Positions 8,097 through 16,679 of a stretch of DNA of 26,520 nucleotides are shown in pieces (the first letter of the stretch is position 1; the number at the start of each line of letters is the position of its first letter). The DNA comes from Fidelibacterota bacterium UBA6817. Lineage in GTDB: Bacteria > Fidelibacterota > Fidelibacteria > Fidelibacterales > Fidelibacteraceae. The DNA is taken from assembly GCA_002452555.1 (NCBI GenBank), contig DKER01000244.1, positions 1 through 26,520 of the forward strand, read 5' to 3'. The position numbers were made by a program, and so were the translations under genes. The notes below the pieces were generated by a model. It saw only the letters and a list, made by a program, of their open reading frames with translations, was not told the origin of the DNA and made no database searches.

Positions 8097-8981
8097 ATGT
8101 TAAGCCTTGAAAATGTTACAAAATCCTTTGACAGGGTTACGGCTATTCAGGATATCTCATTTATTGCCCAAAAGGGATCGGTTTACGGACTGTTGGGACC
8201 AAACGGTGCAGGAAAAACAACGACAATCCGTATGATCATGAATATAATCCAACCCGATTCAGGGAGAATTCTGATTGACGGAAAATCGACTACCGGCAAT
8301 GTGTTTTTTAATACCGGATATTTGCCTGAAGACCGCGGTTTATATCAAAAAAGAAACGTGGGAGACGTGATTCGTTTTTTTGCCAAACTTAAAGGGTTGT
8401 CTCAAAATGAAATAACTGATAATTGTCAATATTGGCTTGATCGGTTTAATATGACAGATCAGGTCGAACGGAAAATCTCGGAATTATCCAAAGGAAACCA
8501 GCAGAAAATTCAATTTATCGTTTCAATAATATCCTATCCGGATCTCCTAATTCTTGATGAACCTTTTACCGGACTTGATCCCGTGAATCAGATCATTATG
8601 AAAGATATCATACGGGAATTCCGGGATCAGGGAAAATGTATTGTTCTCAGTACCCATCAAATGGACCAGGTTGAACAACTCTGTGATCATATTTGCTTTA
8701 TAAATAAGGGCTGTGTTATCCAGGAGGGACCGCTGGAATCCATCCGGAATATGCACGGAAATCAGCAAATTGAAATACGCTATAAAAACCACATTCCCAT
8801 TAAACCGGGTGATTTCTTTCATTCATTTCATGTGTCAGGAAACACGATACGGGGACAGCTGAATGAAGACATGAATTTCAAGGATGTGTTCAGGTTGCTT
8901 TCAGAAAAAGCGGAGCCGGAAAGCATATCCAGGTATACGCCTTCCCTTGAAGATATTTTTATCAAACTTGTCGAGGCATAA
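8097..8981 (+). CDS. ABC-2 type transporter, ATP-binding subunit (NatA/YhaQ-like)
   Basis: A 294-residue ATPase that would power the adjacent permease at the inner membrane. Walker A is GPNGAGKTT (34-42), the signature is LSKGNQQK (130-137), a variant found in the NatA/YhaQ branch, Walker B is LLILDEPFTGLD (150-161), and the switch His is in STHQMDQ (H187). A C-terminal DUF4162-like extension (about 210-294) follows the ATPase core. I chose the ATG at 8097 over an in-frame upstream ATG at 8025: it starts exactly at the family N-terminus (MLSLENVTKSF) and has a GGGAG-type ribosome site (CTGGGAGAGAAC). The stop is one base before the permease start, so the two are translationally coupled. The substrate is unknown; NatAB-type systems export Na+ or drugs. 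Confidence 0.92.
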   Translation: MLSLENVTKSFDRVTAIQDISFIAQKGSVYGLLGPNGAGKTTTIRMIMNIIQPDSGRILIDGKSTTGNVFFNTGYLPEDRGLYQKRNVGDVIRFFAKLKGLSQNEITDNCQYWLDRFNMTDQVERKISELSKGNQQKIQFIVSIISYPDLLILDEPFTGLDPVNQIIMKDIIREFRDQGKCIVLSTHQMDQVEQLCDHICFINKGCVIQEGPLESIRNMHGNQQIEIRYKNHIPIKPGDFFHSFHVSGNTIRGQLNEDMNFKDVFRLLSEKAEPESISRYTPSLEDIFIKLVEA

Positions 8982-8982
8982 G

Positions 8983-10242
8983 ATGTTGAAAAATATTAAA
9001 ACAATTGCCGGATGGGAATACTTTTATCGGATTCGTTCCAAAGCATTTATCCTTTCAATAATTTTACCTTTTATTATCCTTGCCCTGGCTATAGGTCCTC
9101 AATACCTTGCATCAAAAAGCGGCCCGGCTCAGGAGCATCTGATTTTATTGTGTGAAAATTCAGCTTTCGCCGAAATTGTAAGAAGCGGCTTCGATGAGAA
9201 ATATCTCATGAAAAATAATCAACCCTGGTATATATGGATGGATCATCCCGGGTTTTACAGTTCAGAAGAAGAGAACATCATCAACGATATTCTTAAAAAC
9301 CGGATCGCAGATGCAGTCGTACGAATCGCATTGTATTCACAGGATTCCATTGTTGCTTCCATATATTATGAAACGCTTGGGCCAGAACACGTAACCCGTA
9401 TAAAAAGCGGTATCCAGGATGCAGCAGAGCGGTATCGAATACAGGAATTGAATTTAGATCCCCGTATTCTGTCATCAATTCGAAAACCGGTCCGGTCAGA
9501 AGAATTTCAAATTACAGAGAAAGGCGTTATAACAAACCAGGATATTTTAATCCGTTATATGACCCCCTTCGTTTTTATGTTCGTTCTCATAATGGGAATC
9601 ATCACGACGTCACAGAGCATTATTTCCAGTATCATTGAGGAAAGGACGCATAAAATCATTGAGATACTTTTATCAACCGTTAAACCTTCAGAAATTATGA
9701 CCGGTAAAATCCTGGGGATGGGTTGTCTTGGTTTAACACAGATATTCATATATATGGCCATCCTTTACGGGGCAGGAATGAAATTTCTTCCCGAACAATT
9801 CAATGCCGGAATCATCTCGGGTTCAAACCTCTTTTGGTATCTTGTTTTCTTTATTCTGGGATATCTCATGTTCAGTGCAATCTATGTTGCAATCGGTTCC
9901 CTTTTTGATAATGAACGGGATGCTCAGCAGCTGGGGGGAATTTTATCTCTCATTGCCTTATTACCCATATATTTTATTGCCTTTATGCTGGAACATCCGG
10001 AGAGTAATATAACCGTAATATTATCCTATATTCCACTAATTACACCTTTACTAATGATTGCCCGGGTGGGTATCATGTCCCTGTCATTCTGGACAATTTT
10101 TCCCATGGCCTTATATCTTGTATTCTGGATAAGCATTATAATTTGGTTTGCATCACGAATCTTCAGAATTGCCATCCTGATGTATGGCAAGCGGCCGACT
10201 TTTATGGAAATTATCAGGTGGAACAGAAATCTATCCGGATAA
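8983..10242 (+). CDS. ABC-2 type transporter, permease subunit (NatB/YhaP-like)
   Basis: Membrane partner of the ATPase just upstream, 419 residues. Layout: one membrane segment near residues 20-43, a large extracytoplasmic domain (about 44-190), then a cluster of five or more membrane segments to the C-terminus. The conserved cytoplasmic coupling segment between the first segments of this cluster reads SIIEERTHKIIEILLSTVKP, the typical 'EER..k..E.LL.sp....e...gK' motif of ABC-2 permeases, followed by GKILG. The ATG at 8983, one base after the ATPase stop, starts at the conserved 'tiagwEy..rirsK.Fi' N-terminus; an earlier in-frame ATG (8884) would overlap the ATPase by about 100 bases and is rejected. 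Substrate unknown. Confidence 0.9.
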   Translation: MLKNIKTIAGWEYFYRIRSKAFILSIILPFIILALAIGPQYLASKSGPAQEHLILLCENSAFAEIVRSGFDEKYLMKNNQPWYIWMDHPGFYSSEEENIINDILKNRIADAVVRIALYSQDSIVASIYYETLGPEHVTRIKSGIQDAAERYRIQELNLDPRILSSIRKPVRSEEFQITEKGVITNQDILIRYMTPFVFMFVLIMGIITTSQSIISSIIEERTHKIIEILLSTVKPSEIMTGKILGMGCLGLTQIFIYMAILYGAGMKFLPEQFNAGIISGSNLFWYLVFFILGYLMFSAIYVAIGSLFDNERDAQQLGGILSLIALLPIYFIAFMLEHPESNITVILSYIPLITPLLMIARVGIMSLSFWTIFPMALYLVFWISIIIWFASRIFRIAILMYGKRPTFMEIIRWNRNLSG

Positions 10243-10267
10243 TTTTACAAAGTTCGTGCGTTCATAG

Positions 10268-10297
10268 TTGGGAAATGTTATTTTTATGCAGGATAAT
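10268..10297 (+). promoter_or_regulatory. Candidate promoter for trxA
   Basis: TTGGGA (10268-10273) and GATAAT (10292-10297) are 18 bases apart in the 83-base gap between the permease stop and the thioredoxin start, leaving about 28 bases to the ATG. This would let thioredoxin and the amylase be transcribed separately from the transporter. The evidence is base similarity only. Confidence 0.28.
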
Positions 10298-10325
10298 TTT
10301 AACAAAAAATCAGGAGCAATTTGCC

Positions 10326-10652
10326 ATGGCAGACAACGTAATCAAAGTGACCGATGCCAGCTTTGAAAAAGATGTAATAAAGAGTAACGTTCCCGTCGTC
10401 GTTGACTTTTGGGCTGAATGGTGTATGCCCTGTAAAATGATTGCACCGTACCTGGATGATATCGCAAACGAAATGGGCGGAAAAATCATCATTGCCAAAC
10501 TCAACGTTGATGATTCTCCCATGACGGCACAAAAATATGGGATCCGTTCCATTCCAACCCTGTTAATTTTTAAAAACGGCACCGTTTCTGAAACGATCGT
10601 CGGTGCAATCCCTAAAAATATTATTCGGCAGAAGATCCAGTCTGCAATTTAG
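10326..10652 (+). CDS. trxA: Thioredoxin with WCMPC active site
   Basis: A 108-residue single-domain thioredoxin that reduces protein disulfides in the cytoplasm; no signal peptide from the chosen ATG. The order beta-VVVDFWAEW, active site WCMPC (residues 32-36), helix KMIAPYLDDIANE, beta KLNVDD, cis-proline loop IRSIPTLLIF and terminal helix is complete. The active site has Met where classical thioredoxin has Gly (WCGPC), which is likely to shift redox potential or partner choice. I chose the ATG at 10326 over a long upstream extension running into the permease gene: an AGGAG ribosome site lies about 8 bases upstream and the length matches the family. The amylase gene starts 7 bases after its stop. 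Confidence 0.94.
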   Translation: MADNVIKVTDASFEKDVIKSNVPVVVDFWAEWCMPCKMIAPYLDDIANEMGGKIIIAKLNVDDSPMTAQKYGIRSIPTLLIFKNGTVSETIVGAIPKNIIRQKIQSAI

Positions 10653-10659
10653 GGTTAAC

Positions 10660-12480
10660 ATGCACAGGTTTTTATCGTCTTTTATGCTGATTTTACTCAT
10701 ATCGGTGAAATCAGCATTTTCATTATCTGTCATAAAAGTTGAACCGCCAAACTGGTGGGCAGCGATGGAAACAGATACGCTTGATATTCTGTTGTACGGA
10801 GATGATTTTACATCATACTATGCCGAATCAACCGGCAAATATGCCAAAATCCTATCTCAATCTGTTTATCAAAATCCTTCCTACTGCAAACTGACGCTGG
10901 TTATACAAGGAGCCGGAACGGAAGAAATCACGTTTCGCAGCCCCAAAAAAAGAAAACAAAAAGCAGTATTTGAATTCCCGGTTTATAACAGACGTGAAAA
11001 AAGGCCCGCCATCATTGACGGCAGTGACGTGATATACCTTTTAATGCCTGACCGGTTTGCAGACGGAGATACGGACCGGAATTATATTGAAGGCCATAAA
11101 GATCCGGTTCGTCCCGACCATAAATGGGGACGGCGGGGCGGTGATCTTCAGGGGGTTTTAAATCATTTGGACTATCTTGAAGAACTGGGAATCAGCGTAC
11201 TCTGGATGACACCGGTATTTGAGAATAACTATATCAACTGCTACCATGGCTATACTCCAACCGATCTTTATGCTGTCGATCCTCATTTAGGAGATACAGC
11301 AATTTATAAAACACTGGTTCGTGCATGCCAAAACCGGGGAATCAAGGTCATAAAAGATCATATACTAAACCATATATCCCCAACTCATCCCTTGGCAGTC
11401 AATCCCCCCTCTCCCGAATGGATCAATTATACCGTTGACGACTTTGAGAAATGCAATTACAGAATTTCGGATATTACTGACTTCTGGGGATACGACTCCC
11501 TGAAACAAACCGTTCAGTCCGGTTGGTTCGCCGGTTATCTGGCAGATATGAATCTCCGTCATCCGGACGTTGTCAACTATTGGATTACTCACACAATCTG
11601 GTGGGTGGAAATGTTTGGGCTCGATGGTATTCGACAGGATACATGGCCTTATTCAGACTCTGAAGGCGCGGCGGCCTGGATACGCGGAATTCGAAAAGAA
11701 TACCCGGAAATTTTTATTGTGGGTGAAACGATGGTCTTCGAAAAAACCGGCATGTCCTACTTCTTCAGCAGCAATCCATCTCTAAACAACGGATTATCAT
11801 CCGTTACGGACTTTGCTTTTGCAAGTCTCATATACCAATTAATTCTGAAAGACCTTCCGGTTTCAGAGTTTCACAGGGATATTGGTTTTGACTATATACT
11901 CAAAGATCCTTTGATGCTCACGGTTTTTATGGATAACCACGACATGGGCCGTTTTTTTACGGATACAAAAGAAAACATCTCCCTGTATCTGAATGCCTTC
12001 ACCTTTATTTATGGTCTTCGGGGTATTCCGCAGTTGTTTTACGGTGATGAAATAGGCATGACCGGCGGTCACGATCCTGAAAACCGGAACGAGTTCCCCG
12101 GAGGATTTTCTTACACGCCCCGAAGCGCTTTTCTTGAAGCAACTCGCACGGATCGCGAGAATCTCCTTTTTAACCAGTTTAAATCATGGAATAAAATCCG
12201 CAAAGATTTACCCGGACTTTTTACGGCACCCATGAAACACCTCATCATTGAGAACAAAATATATGCAGCAACACGTCAAAACCAGAATACAATCCTTCTG
12301 GTTTTGTACAACAGCACTCCGGATAAACAACAGATTCCTGTTGAACCCATAATTAAAAATACGATGCAATCCGTCCGTTTAATTGCACCCTTGCCAACCC
12401 CTGATAAAGCCGTTATAACTGATTATACAGCTGATTTAGAGGGTAAAACAGCCGGGATGTGGCTTATTACGGTTGAATAA
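10660..12480 (+). CDS. Secreted GH13 alpha-amylase family enzyme (SusA/cyclomaltodextrinase-like)
   Basis: A 606-residue glycoside hydrolase predicted to cut alpha-1,4-linked glucans or cyclodextrins outside the inner membrane. A signal peptide (MHRFLSSFMLILLISVKSAFS) is followed by an Ig-like N-terminal domain (about 22-115), as in Cyc-maltodext-N proteins, then the TIM barrel. Conserved regions: KDHILNH (region I), GIRQDTW with nucleophile D327, IVGETM with acid/base E356, and FMDNHDMGR with D428, so the triad is intact. RFADGD and DLQGVLNHLDYLEELG are typical of neopullulanase/SusA. A small beta domain closes the protein. Start choice: ATG at 10660 has TAGGG seven bases upstream and gives the signal peptide. 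No susCD-like genes lie nearby, so it seems to be a stand-alone amylase co-transcribed with trxA. Confidence 0.93.
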   Translation: MHRFLSSFMLILLISVKSAFSLSVIKVEPPNWWAAMETDTLDILLYGDDFTSYYAESTGKYAKILSQSVYQNPSYCKLTLVIQGAGTEEITFRSPKKRKQKAVFEFPVYNRREKRPAIIDGSDVIYLLMPDRFADGDTDRNYIEGHKDPVRPDHKWGRRGGDLQGVLNHLDYLEELGISVLWMTPVFENNYINCYHGYTPTDLYAVDPHLGDTAIYKTLVRACQNRGIKVIKDHILNHISPTHPLAVNPPSPEWINYTVDDFEKCNYRISDITDFWGYDSLKQTVQSGWFAGYLADMNLRHPDVVNYWITHTIWWVEMFGLDGIRQDTWPYSDSEGAAAWIRGIRKEYPEIFIVGETMVFEKTGMSYFFSSNPSLNNGLSSVTDFAFASLIYQLILKDLPVSEFHRDIGFDYILKDPLMLTVFMDNHDMGRFFTDTKENISLYLNAFTFIYGLRGIPQLFYGDEIGMTGGHDPENRNEFPGGFSYTPRSAFLEATRTDRENLLFNQFKSWNKIRKDLPGLFTAPMKHLIIENKIYAATRQNQNTILLVLYNSTPDKQQIPVEPIIKNTMQSVRLIAPLPTPDKAVITDYTADLEGKTAGMWLITVE

Positions 12481-12562
12481 TGATAAAATAAGGTGTGATT
12501 TTCAGCTTTACTCTGGCTATTTTATATATAGGATATTTACAGATTTCAACTGGAGAGCAGGT

Positions 12563-13591
12563 ATGAAAAAAATCCTTCTTTGTTTTTTGCTCCTTTTATT
12601 TATTATGGGCTGTGACAGGTATAAAAAAATGGCTATAGGAAATGACGGTCCTATTTACACGATTGTGGATGATTCTCTGTGGGCACATATTGAAGATCAC
12701 ATCAGACCGCTTGTAGAAAAAGAAATCCGCACACCGCAGATAGAAAGAATTTATTATTTTGAACCCATTCCGTTATCGGCATTTAAGGATAACCATTTTG
12801 CAAAGAACCTTATGCTGATCACGACTTTGGACCGAACGGATAAAACATCTCAATATGTAAAGCGCACGCTTCCGGATACAGCTATACAAATGATAAACCG
12901 CGGCGAAACGTATTTCTTCCCGGTTCCCGACAAACTTGCAAAACGGCAGATTTTTATGGTTCTTGCGGCTCCGGATGAAGAAAAACTTATCGAATATCTT
13001 CAAACGCGCGGCGATGAAATTTTTCAGGCGCTCAACCAGGCATTTATTAATCGTCAGTTTGATCAAATATATTTTAAAGCCGAAGAAAAAGCTTTGACAA
13101 AAGAAATTTTCGATCAGTATGGCTTTTCAATCAGAGTTCCCCATACCTATATGATTCTGGAAAATAATCCCCGCGAGAGGGTTCTTCAACTCGGGAGAAC
13201 GAACCCGTTCCGGTGGATAACTGTCTACTGGCAGGATGGAGGTTTGACCTCAGTCCTTGAAGAAAGATGGGCTGTCACCATGAGACACTGGTTAAGCCTG
13301 AACTATCTTGACGGAACCTATGTTGAAAAACGATTCCTGACGCATCGTGTTGTTAATTGGGGCAACAGATCTGTTTATAATATACGCGGTTTGTGGGGAC
13401 ACCCGGAAAAAACGATGGGAGGGCCTTTCTCAAGTTTTTACTTTTATGACGGCGTAACAGATCGGACTTATTTTATTGATGTAACCGTCTGGGCACCGGG
13501 GCAGACAAAAAATGTATATTTACGGCAAATGGAACTTATAGCAAGCACCTTTTTTACCAACGAAAATGTTTTACGGGAATATATAAAATGA
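12563..13591 (+). CDS. DUF4837-like lipoprotein
   Basis: A 342-residue predicted lipoprotein: MKKILLCFLLLLFIMGCDR has a lipobox (IMGC) with the lipidated Cys at residue 17. The mature part begins DRYKKMAIGNDGPIYTIVDD and contains the 'PlseF....F...lNll.i...d' style segment and PHTYMILENN, which I recognise tentatively as the DUF4837 family of FCB bacteria. Function is not established for that family. The start at 12563 is preferred to an upstream in-frame ATG because it gives the lipoprotein signal and has GGAG/GCAGG ribosome-site bases just upstream. Its last bases overlap the next gene as ATGA, and the next two genes are coupled in the same way, suggesting an envelope-associated trio. Confidence 0.82.
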   Translation: MKKILLCFLLLLFIMGCDRYKKMAIGNDGPIYTIVDDSLWAHIEDHIRPLVEKEIRTPQIERIYYFEPIPLSAFKDNHFAKNLMLITTLDRTDKTSQYVKRTLPDTAIQMINRGETYFFPVPDKLAKRQIFMVLAAPDEEKLIEYLQTRGDEIFQALNQAFINRQFDQIYFKAEEKALTKEIFDQYGFSIRVPHTYMILENNPRERVLQLGRTNPFRWITVYWQDGGLTSVLEERWAVTMRHWLSLNYLDGTYVEKRFLTHRVVNWGNRSVYNIRGLWGHPEKTMGGPFSSFYFYDGVTDRTYFIDVTVWAPGQTKNVYLRQMELIASTFFTNENVLREYIK

Positions 13592-14682
13592 AAAAGAACA
13601 TCATCCTAGCCCTGATTATTCTCATCATGCTCTGGGGCTGTTCGGGAAGCGGACCTTTAAAGGACAGCCGGAGCATTGTCAATCAATATAACCGCTATCT
13701 TAACGGCAAACCCAATGCTATTGATCGCCTGATGGCAACCTATCTGGACGAAGATCAGCCGCAGGAATTACGGGCCGAAGCGTTACGGTATATGATTCGT
13801 TCAAGGGACCCTGAATCACTAAAACTGATTCAGAGGCAGATGTTAAAATTAGATGAAATGGAATATTGGTCATTACTCATAATTGCCGATGAGACCGCAC
13901 AGCTCAACGATCCAAAATGGGCAACCGTTATGTTGACAGCGTATGCAAAGCTTCATGAATTAAACAAGAATCTACAGGAAAAAATATTGGGCAGTATTTT
14001 TGCCAACATGGATACCCAGTCTATTCCGCAATTTATTGATATGTACCAATTATCCTATGATCATTTTCTTCAGCTTGATGAATATTTTGCAAAAGGGCTG
14101 GGAAAATTTAATGACGAAACAATCGTTCCTCTTCTGATAAGAATCATAAACGATCCGAAAAGGAATCTCAGAACACGTGAAAAAGCTCTAAAGATTCTTG
14201 CACAAAAAAATGAACCGGCCTTTACCGAAGCACTGGTAAGTCTCATAGGAAATCCGCAAACCGATCAGATGCTTCGGGAATTCTCGTTCAATGTATTGGA
14301 TGTTACCAAAGATGAGGACATCCTTTTGGCTCTACTGGATTTTCTTAACAGAAGCAAAAACCGGGAACAAAAGATGCTTTCTACTGCATTGGATGCGTTG
14401 GATTCGTTTTCCGATCCAAAAATTATTCCGTCACTGCAATACATAAGCACCCACGAAACATTTCCGTATGATATGCGGAAAAAAGCCCTTGATGCGCTCA
14501 TAAAATTTAACAAACCGGAAATCTATAAAGATTTAATCGCTTCATTTGATAATCCGGCAAATCTTGTATTCTGGCCGTATGTATCTGATGCAGTCAAAAA
14601 ATCGGGGAATGCGGAATTATACCAAATGATGGAAAAGAAAGCTTATCTCCTGTTTCATGATTTCCGGGGAGGTGAAGAATGA
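13588..14682 (+). CDS. HEAT-like helical-repeat lipoprotein
   Basis: A 364-residue predicted lipoprotein with signal MKKNIILALIILIMLWGCSG (lipobox LWGC). The mature protein is almost entirely paired helices with a period of roughly 30-40 residues, for example LRAEALRYMIRSRDPESLKLI, LRTREKALKILAQKNEPAF, and MRKKALDALIKFNKPEIYK, where the 'R..AL..L......P' pattern is typical of HEAT/PBS repeats. It is probably a protein-protein scaffold anchored in the inner or outer membrane facing the periplasm. Both ends overlap neighbouring genes by 4 bases (ATGA), so translation of the three genes is coupled. No enzymatic motif was seen. Confidence 0.83.
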   Translation: MKKNIILALIILIMLWGCSGSGPLKDSRSIVNQYNRYLNGKPNAIDRLMATYLDEDQPQELRAEALRYMIRSRDPESLKLIQRQMLKLDEMEYWSLLIIADETAQLNDPKWATVMLTAYAKLHELNKNLQEKILGSIFANMDTQSIPQFIDMYQLSYDHFLQLDEYFAKGLGKFNDETIVPLLIRIINDPKRNLRTREKALKILAQKNEPAFTEALVSLIGNPQTDQMLREFSFNVLDVTKDEDILLALLDFLNRSKNREQKMLSTALDALDSFSDPKIIPSLQYISTHETFPYDMRKKALDALIKFNKPEIYKDLIASFDNPANLVFWPYVSDAVKKSGNAELYQMMEKKAYLLFHDFRGGEE

Positions 14683-15395
14683 AAACATATTGTTTACTGC
14701 TGGCACTATTACTTATTATCACACCCGTATTCGCACAAACATCTTCTGCTGCGGATAAATTAAAAGAGTCTGAAAATGGCGGACGGTTTTACAATACGGA
14801 AGAAGACATTAAAAATTTGAAAAATGAACTTACCCGGCTAAAACAGGAAATGCTGATGTACAAATCCGATGTCAACATGCCGAAAATCCGTCAGGAAATC
14901 CGGGATATGGTAACCCTCCCTGAGCTGACTCACGAAATTACTCTGAAGAACGGCACCGTCGTTCAGGGTAAACTCCTCCAGGAAAACCTGGATGAAATTC
15001 AGGTTCAGACGTTGATCGGGATCATAACACTGAAACAGAATCAAATAACGAATATCAGAGAAACGACGGAAAGAAAAGCAAGCTTAGAATTTGACGGAGC
15101 ATTGCGGGAGATGAATTTTTCAGATAAAAAAGTCTATATAGGGAAAGTAAAAAATACCGGAACAGATAAGGCTTTATTTATCCGTATTGTTTTCAGGCTT
15201 TTTGATGATACAGCCAATATGATTAATACAGACAGCTGCTTTGTTCTGGGCGTGGAAACGGAACTGGACGGGGGAATTTATTCTTCATCCGTTTTGTTGC
15301 CCGGGCAGGTCGGCGATTTTCAATGTACCGTCCCCACCTTGGGAAAGAATGTCAGTTACTATACAACCGATATTAAATTTTCTCATATAAAATAG
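14679..15395 (+). CDS. Periplasmic protein with coiled coil, Sm-like and FxLYD-like domains
   Basis: A 238-residue secreted protein with a cleavable signal peptide (cleavage probably after PVFAQ). A short coiled coil (about 45-65, EEDIKNLKNELTRLKQEM) is followed by a five-strand SH3/Sm-like segment (about 88-120, EITLKNGTVVQGKLLQENLD, then a 'GIITLKQNQITNI' strand). A C-terminal immunoglobulin-like domain (about 135-235) has the pattern VYIGKVKNTGTDKALFIRI ... FRLFDD ... LLPGQVGDFQCTVP, like FxLYD domains. Domain calls are by visual pattern. It is the third member of the ATGA-coupled lipoprotein trio and is followed directly by a strong terminator. Confidence 0.78.
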   Translation: MKTYCLLLALLLIITPVFAQTSSAADKLKESENGGRFYNTEEDIKNLKNELTRLKQEMLMYKSDVNMPKIRQEIRDMVTLPELTHEITLKNGTVVQGKLLQENLDEIQVQTLIGIITLKQNQITNIRETTERKASLEFDGALREMNFSDKKVYIGKVKNTGTDKALFIRIVFRLFDDTANMINTDSCFVLGVETELDGGIYSSSVLLPGQVGDFQCTVPTLGKNVSYYTTDIKFSHIK

Positions 15396-15419
15396 AATAC
15401 TGTTAAAATTCAGGACAAG

Positions 15420-15445
15420 AAAAAGGATAGTTTACTGTCCTTTTT
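15420..15445. terminator. Bidirectional intrinsic terminator
   Basis: An 11-bp stem with one G-T wobble (AAAAAGGATAG at 15420-15430, CTGTCCTTTTT at 15435-15445) has a TTTA loop, with T runs following on either strand. It sits between convergent stops at 15395 (+) and 15447 (-), ending both the lipoprotein operon and the long minus-strand run. Confidence 0.9.
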
Positions 15446-15446
15446 T

Positions 15447-16676
15447 TTATTCATAGCGCAGCGCTTCAATCGGATCCAGACGGGCTGCTTTGACAGCAGG
15501 GTATGTGCCGAAAACAATACCAATGGCAGAACACACAATAATGCCGATCAAAGCCCAGTCCAATGGAAATACGCCATCAACTTTCATGGTTACTGGAAGA
15601 AGATTTCCAACAACAATTCCAAGGACAATTCCAATAACGGCACCGATTTCAGTCAGAAAAATCGCTTCAAACAGAAACTGGTTCATGATGTCCCGTTTTT
15701 TCGCACCGATGCTTTTCCTTATCCCGATCTCACGGGTTCTCTCAGTAACACTGACCAGCATAATATTCATGATACCAATTCCTGCAGCAAGTAATGCAAT
15801 AGAACTGATCAGAAGAGCTGCAATTTTAATAGCACCGGTTATCTGGTTAAATGTATCAATCAGTGATGAATTTGAAACAATCTCAAAATCATTTTCGGCA
15901 GTTAGCGGGACATTCCTGATTAATCTCAGGTGAAAAACAATTTCATCTCTCACATCATCAAACTTGCTCATATCCATAACGGCAATTGCATATCCCAGAG
16001 ATGACCAGCGGTTTGCAAACATTTTCATGTGGGTTGTTAGAGGTATAATAACCACGTTATCTTCAGACTGTCCGAAAATGGAGCCTTTTCTCTCCAATGT
16101 TCCGATAACCGAAAATTTAACCCCGCGGATTGTTATGGTTTGACCGATGGGATCATAAAGCGGCATGAGAACATCAATGACGTCCTGACCGATTACAGCA
16201 ACATTCCGCATCTGTTCCATGTCGGTCCGGCTGATCATGCGTCCGCTTTGTATGAAATAACCGGAGGAGAACTCCCATTCAGGCGTTACGCCCTGGATAC
16301 CTACGTTGTTTTTTGTCTGGTTATCTTTGAACTTTATCGGATCTCCGCCATGCCAGTCTTCAGCCGTAATCGTAGCAGGTCCTGAAAAACTGTCTTTCAA
16401 TTGGAGATAATCACTGTATGTAAGGTTTTTACGGTTTCTGTATTTCCAATTATGCCCGCCTCCGATTTGAACTGCCGGATATTTTTGGATAAAAAACGTG
16501 TTGGTTCCCAAAATATTCAAATTTGTTTCAACGGAAGACTGGAGGACGTTGATGGCAGTCATAACGCCTATAATGGAAAAAACGCCAATAACAACGCCAA
16601 GGAGTGTCAGAAATGACCGGAGCTTGTTTTGGCGGATAGAATCCAGCGATGATGTAAGGACTTCCCGTATATTCAT
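15447..16676 (-). CDS. MacB/YknZ-type ABC transporter permease (second of two)
   Basis: A 409-residue permease with one membrane helix near the N-terminus (about 20-42, after SIRQNKLRSFLTLLGVVIG), a large periplasmic MacB-PCD domain (about 45-280), then three membrane helices of the FtsX fold. The conserved cytoplasmic motif 'MLVSVTERTREIGIRKSIGAKK' (in part) and the C-terminal AARLDPIEALRYE are diagnostic. It has no fused ATPase; the ATPase is two genes upstream. In this mechanotransmission class, ATP hydrolysis drives periplasmic movements that push substrates through adaptor and TolC. It starts 3 bases after the sister permease stop, so the two probably form a heterodimer. Last gene before the terminator. 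Confidence 0.93.
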   Translation of the reverse strand: MNIREVLTSSLDSIRQNKLRSFLTLLGVVIGVFSIIGVMTAINVLQSSVETNLNILGTNTFFIQKYPAVQIGGGHNWKYRNRKNLTYSDYLQLKDSFSGPATITAEDWHGGDPIKFKDNQTKNNVGIQGVTPEWEFSSGYFIQSGRMISRTDMEQMRNVAVIGQDVIDVLMPLYDPIGQTITIRGVKFSVIGTLERKGSIFGQSEDNVVIIPLTTHMKMFANRWSSLGYAIAVMDMSKFDDVRDEIVFHLRLIRNVPLTAENDFEIVSNSSLIDTFNQITGAIKIAALLISSIALLAAGIGIMNIMLVSVTERTREIGIRKSIGAKKRDIMNQFLFEAIFLTEIGAVIGIVLGIVVGNLLPVTMKVDGVFPLDWALIGIIVCSAIGIVFGTYPAVKAARLDPIEALRYE

Positions 16677-16679
16677 ACT

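Noticed and set aside
15490..15933. A 147-codon plus-strand frame antisense to an exporter permease
   Set aside because: Repeated short hydrophobic runs mirror the membrane helices of the permease on the other strand; no ribosome site or family resemblance was seen.
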